From positions 434,001-498,000 of the forward strand of contig NW_027480596.1 of the NCBI RefSeq assembly GCF_051401765.1: a DNA stretch of 64,000 nt. Reading direction: 5' to 3'. The translations under genes were made by a program, and so were the position numbers. Shown in pieces: positions 63,669 to 64,000 of this stretch (positions within the stretch are counted from its first letter, which is position 1; every line of letters begins with the position of its first letter). The notes below the pieces were generated by a model. The model searched no databases, was not told where the DNA came from, and worked only from the letters and a program-made list of their open reading frames with translations. The DNA comes from Calliopsis andreniformis (taxonomy: Eukaryota; Arthropoda; Insecta; Hymenoptera; Andrenidae).

Positions 63669-64000
63669 TCTTCAAACCTCAATCGTCAATCCTGAATCCA
63701 CAACCATCAATCCTCAATCCTCAATACTCAATCCTCAATTCTCAGCCCTCAATAGAAAATCCTCAATTCTCAGTTTTCAATACTCAATGCTCAATCTACA
63801 ATCTTCAAATCTCAGTTCCCAAACATCAATTCGCAACACTCTATCCTCAATACTCAGTCCTCGATCTTCAATCTTCAATCCTCGGACCTCAATACTCAAT
63901 CCTCAATCCTCATTCCGCAATCCTCAACCATCTATCCTCAATCCTCAATCCTCAATCCTCAAGCCTCAATCCTCAGTCCTCAAGCCTCAATCCTCAATAT
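63669..64000. repeat. Divergent heptamer zone, start of 3' copy
   Basis: From 63,669 the array changes to degenerate units resembling 12,600-12,830. Shared landmarks in the same order are CAGCCCTC, a TAG-started module, CAATTC, CAGTTTTCAATACTC, CTACAATCTTCAAATCTCAG and CAACACTCTATCCTCAA. The zone continues past the window end. Confidence 0.75.

Larger units (their letters stand above)
1..64000. repeat. Heptanucleotide satellite array, (TCAATCC)n / (GGATTGA)n, spanning the whole window
   Basis: Every line of the window can be parsed into 7-bp units close to TCAATCC. Common variants are TCAATAC, TCAATCT, TCAATTC, TCAGTCC, TCAACCC, TCAAACC, CCAATCC and TCAATCG. G is rare on the + strand because the consensus unit has none, so strand asymmetry is extreme. 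The array runs off both ends of the window, so its true length exceeds 64 kb. Homogeneous runs of 5-10 perfect units alternate with diverged units whose order is repeated at longer scale (higher-order repeats). No unique sequence longer than a few units was found, and no gene, RNA gene or transposon interrupts it. The unit resembles no telomere repeat that I recognise: the plant-type unit read as GGGTTTA differs from GGATTGA at two of seven positions. I do not recognise the satellite family or the organism. Eukaryotic origin is inferred from array length and organisation. Confidence 0.97.

Noticed and set aside
1..64000. Similarity of the heptapeptide to the RNA polymerase II C-terminal heptad
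   Set aside because: Only the period of seven and some Ser/Pro content agree. The Tyr-Ser-Pro-Thr-Ser-Pro-Ser pattern is absent and the sequence is not credibly coding.
1..64000. CRISPR array
   Set aside because: Repeats are adjacent 7-bp units with no unique spacers of constant length and no cas genes.
1..64000. Telomere array
   Set aside because: GGATTGA differs from TTTAGGG-type and TTAGGG-type units. The rare CCCTAAG (4,675) and CCCTAGG (about 41,208) are isolated single-base variants, not arrays. An interstitial telomere-derived origin cannot be shown.

Overview
The window is one continuous tandem-repeat array with no gene that I can support. From base 1 to base 64,000 the + strand is built from a 7-bp unit, TCAATCC (read on the other strand as GGATTGA), and its point variants such as TCAATAC, TCAATCT, TCAGTCC, TCAACCC, CCAATCC and TCAAACC. 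I found no stretch of unique sequence, no RNA gene, no mobile element and no promoter or terminator. An array this long points to a eukaryotic chromosome, in a heterochromatic setting such as pericentromeric, subtelomeric, sex-chromosome or B-chromosome satellite. That is inference: nothing here identifies a species or clade.

Long forward reading frames are everywhere, but they follow from arithmetic. TCAATCC repeated has no stop codon in any forward frame. Because 7 is 1 modulo 3, all three forward frames read the same heptapeptide (N-P-Q-S-S-I-L) at different phases. The reverse strand meets TGA every 21 nt in each frame. None of these frames is annotated as a gene.

The real information is the layered higher-order structure, readable because point variants mark individual units. 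Two main dialects are present. Family A (1 to ~12,050, and again ~57,180 to ~61,340) carries a diverged module containing GAATATCCTGAATTC, usually followed by TCAGTATTC. Family B (~13,870 to ~57,180, and again ~61,340 to 63,668) carries a related module containing ATATTCTGAATACTCATGG. Two more divergent zones (~12,050 to 13,870 and 63,669 to 64,000) carry decayed versions of the same module.

On top of this lie nested tandem duplications. Short periods are 216, 217, 258, 300, 348/355, 405, 468 and 516 bp. Medium shifts are 1,360, 2,058, 3,229 and 8,965 bp. Long shifts are 10,490-10,531 bp (the clearest: 31,378-41,867 and 41,868-~52,300), 14,866 bp and 26,444 bp, plus 47.7 and 56.9 kb shifts linking the 5' and 3' parts of the window. 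Copies differ by single bases and by small deletions, usually whole numbers of repeat units, as expected of unequal exchange and replication slippage. Block edges were placed by eye and are good to about one to five units (7-35 bp) where exact positions are quoted, and less precise where marked 'about'.
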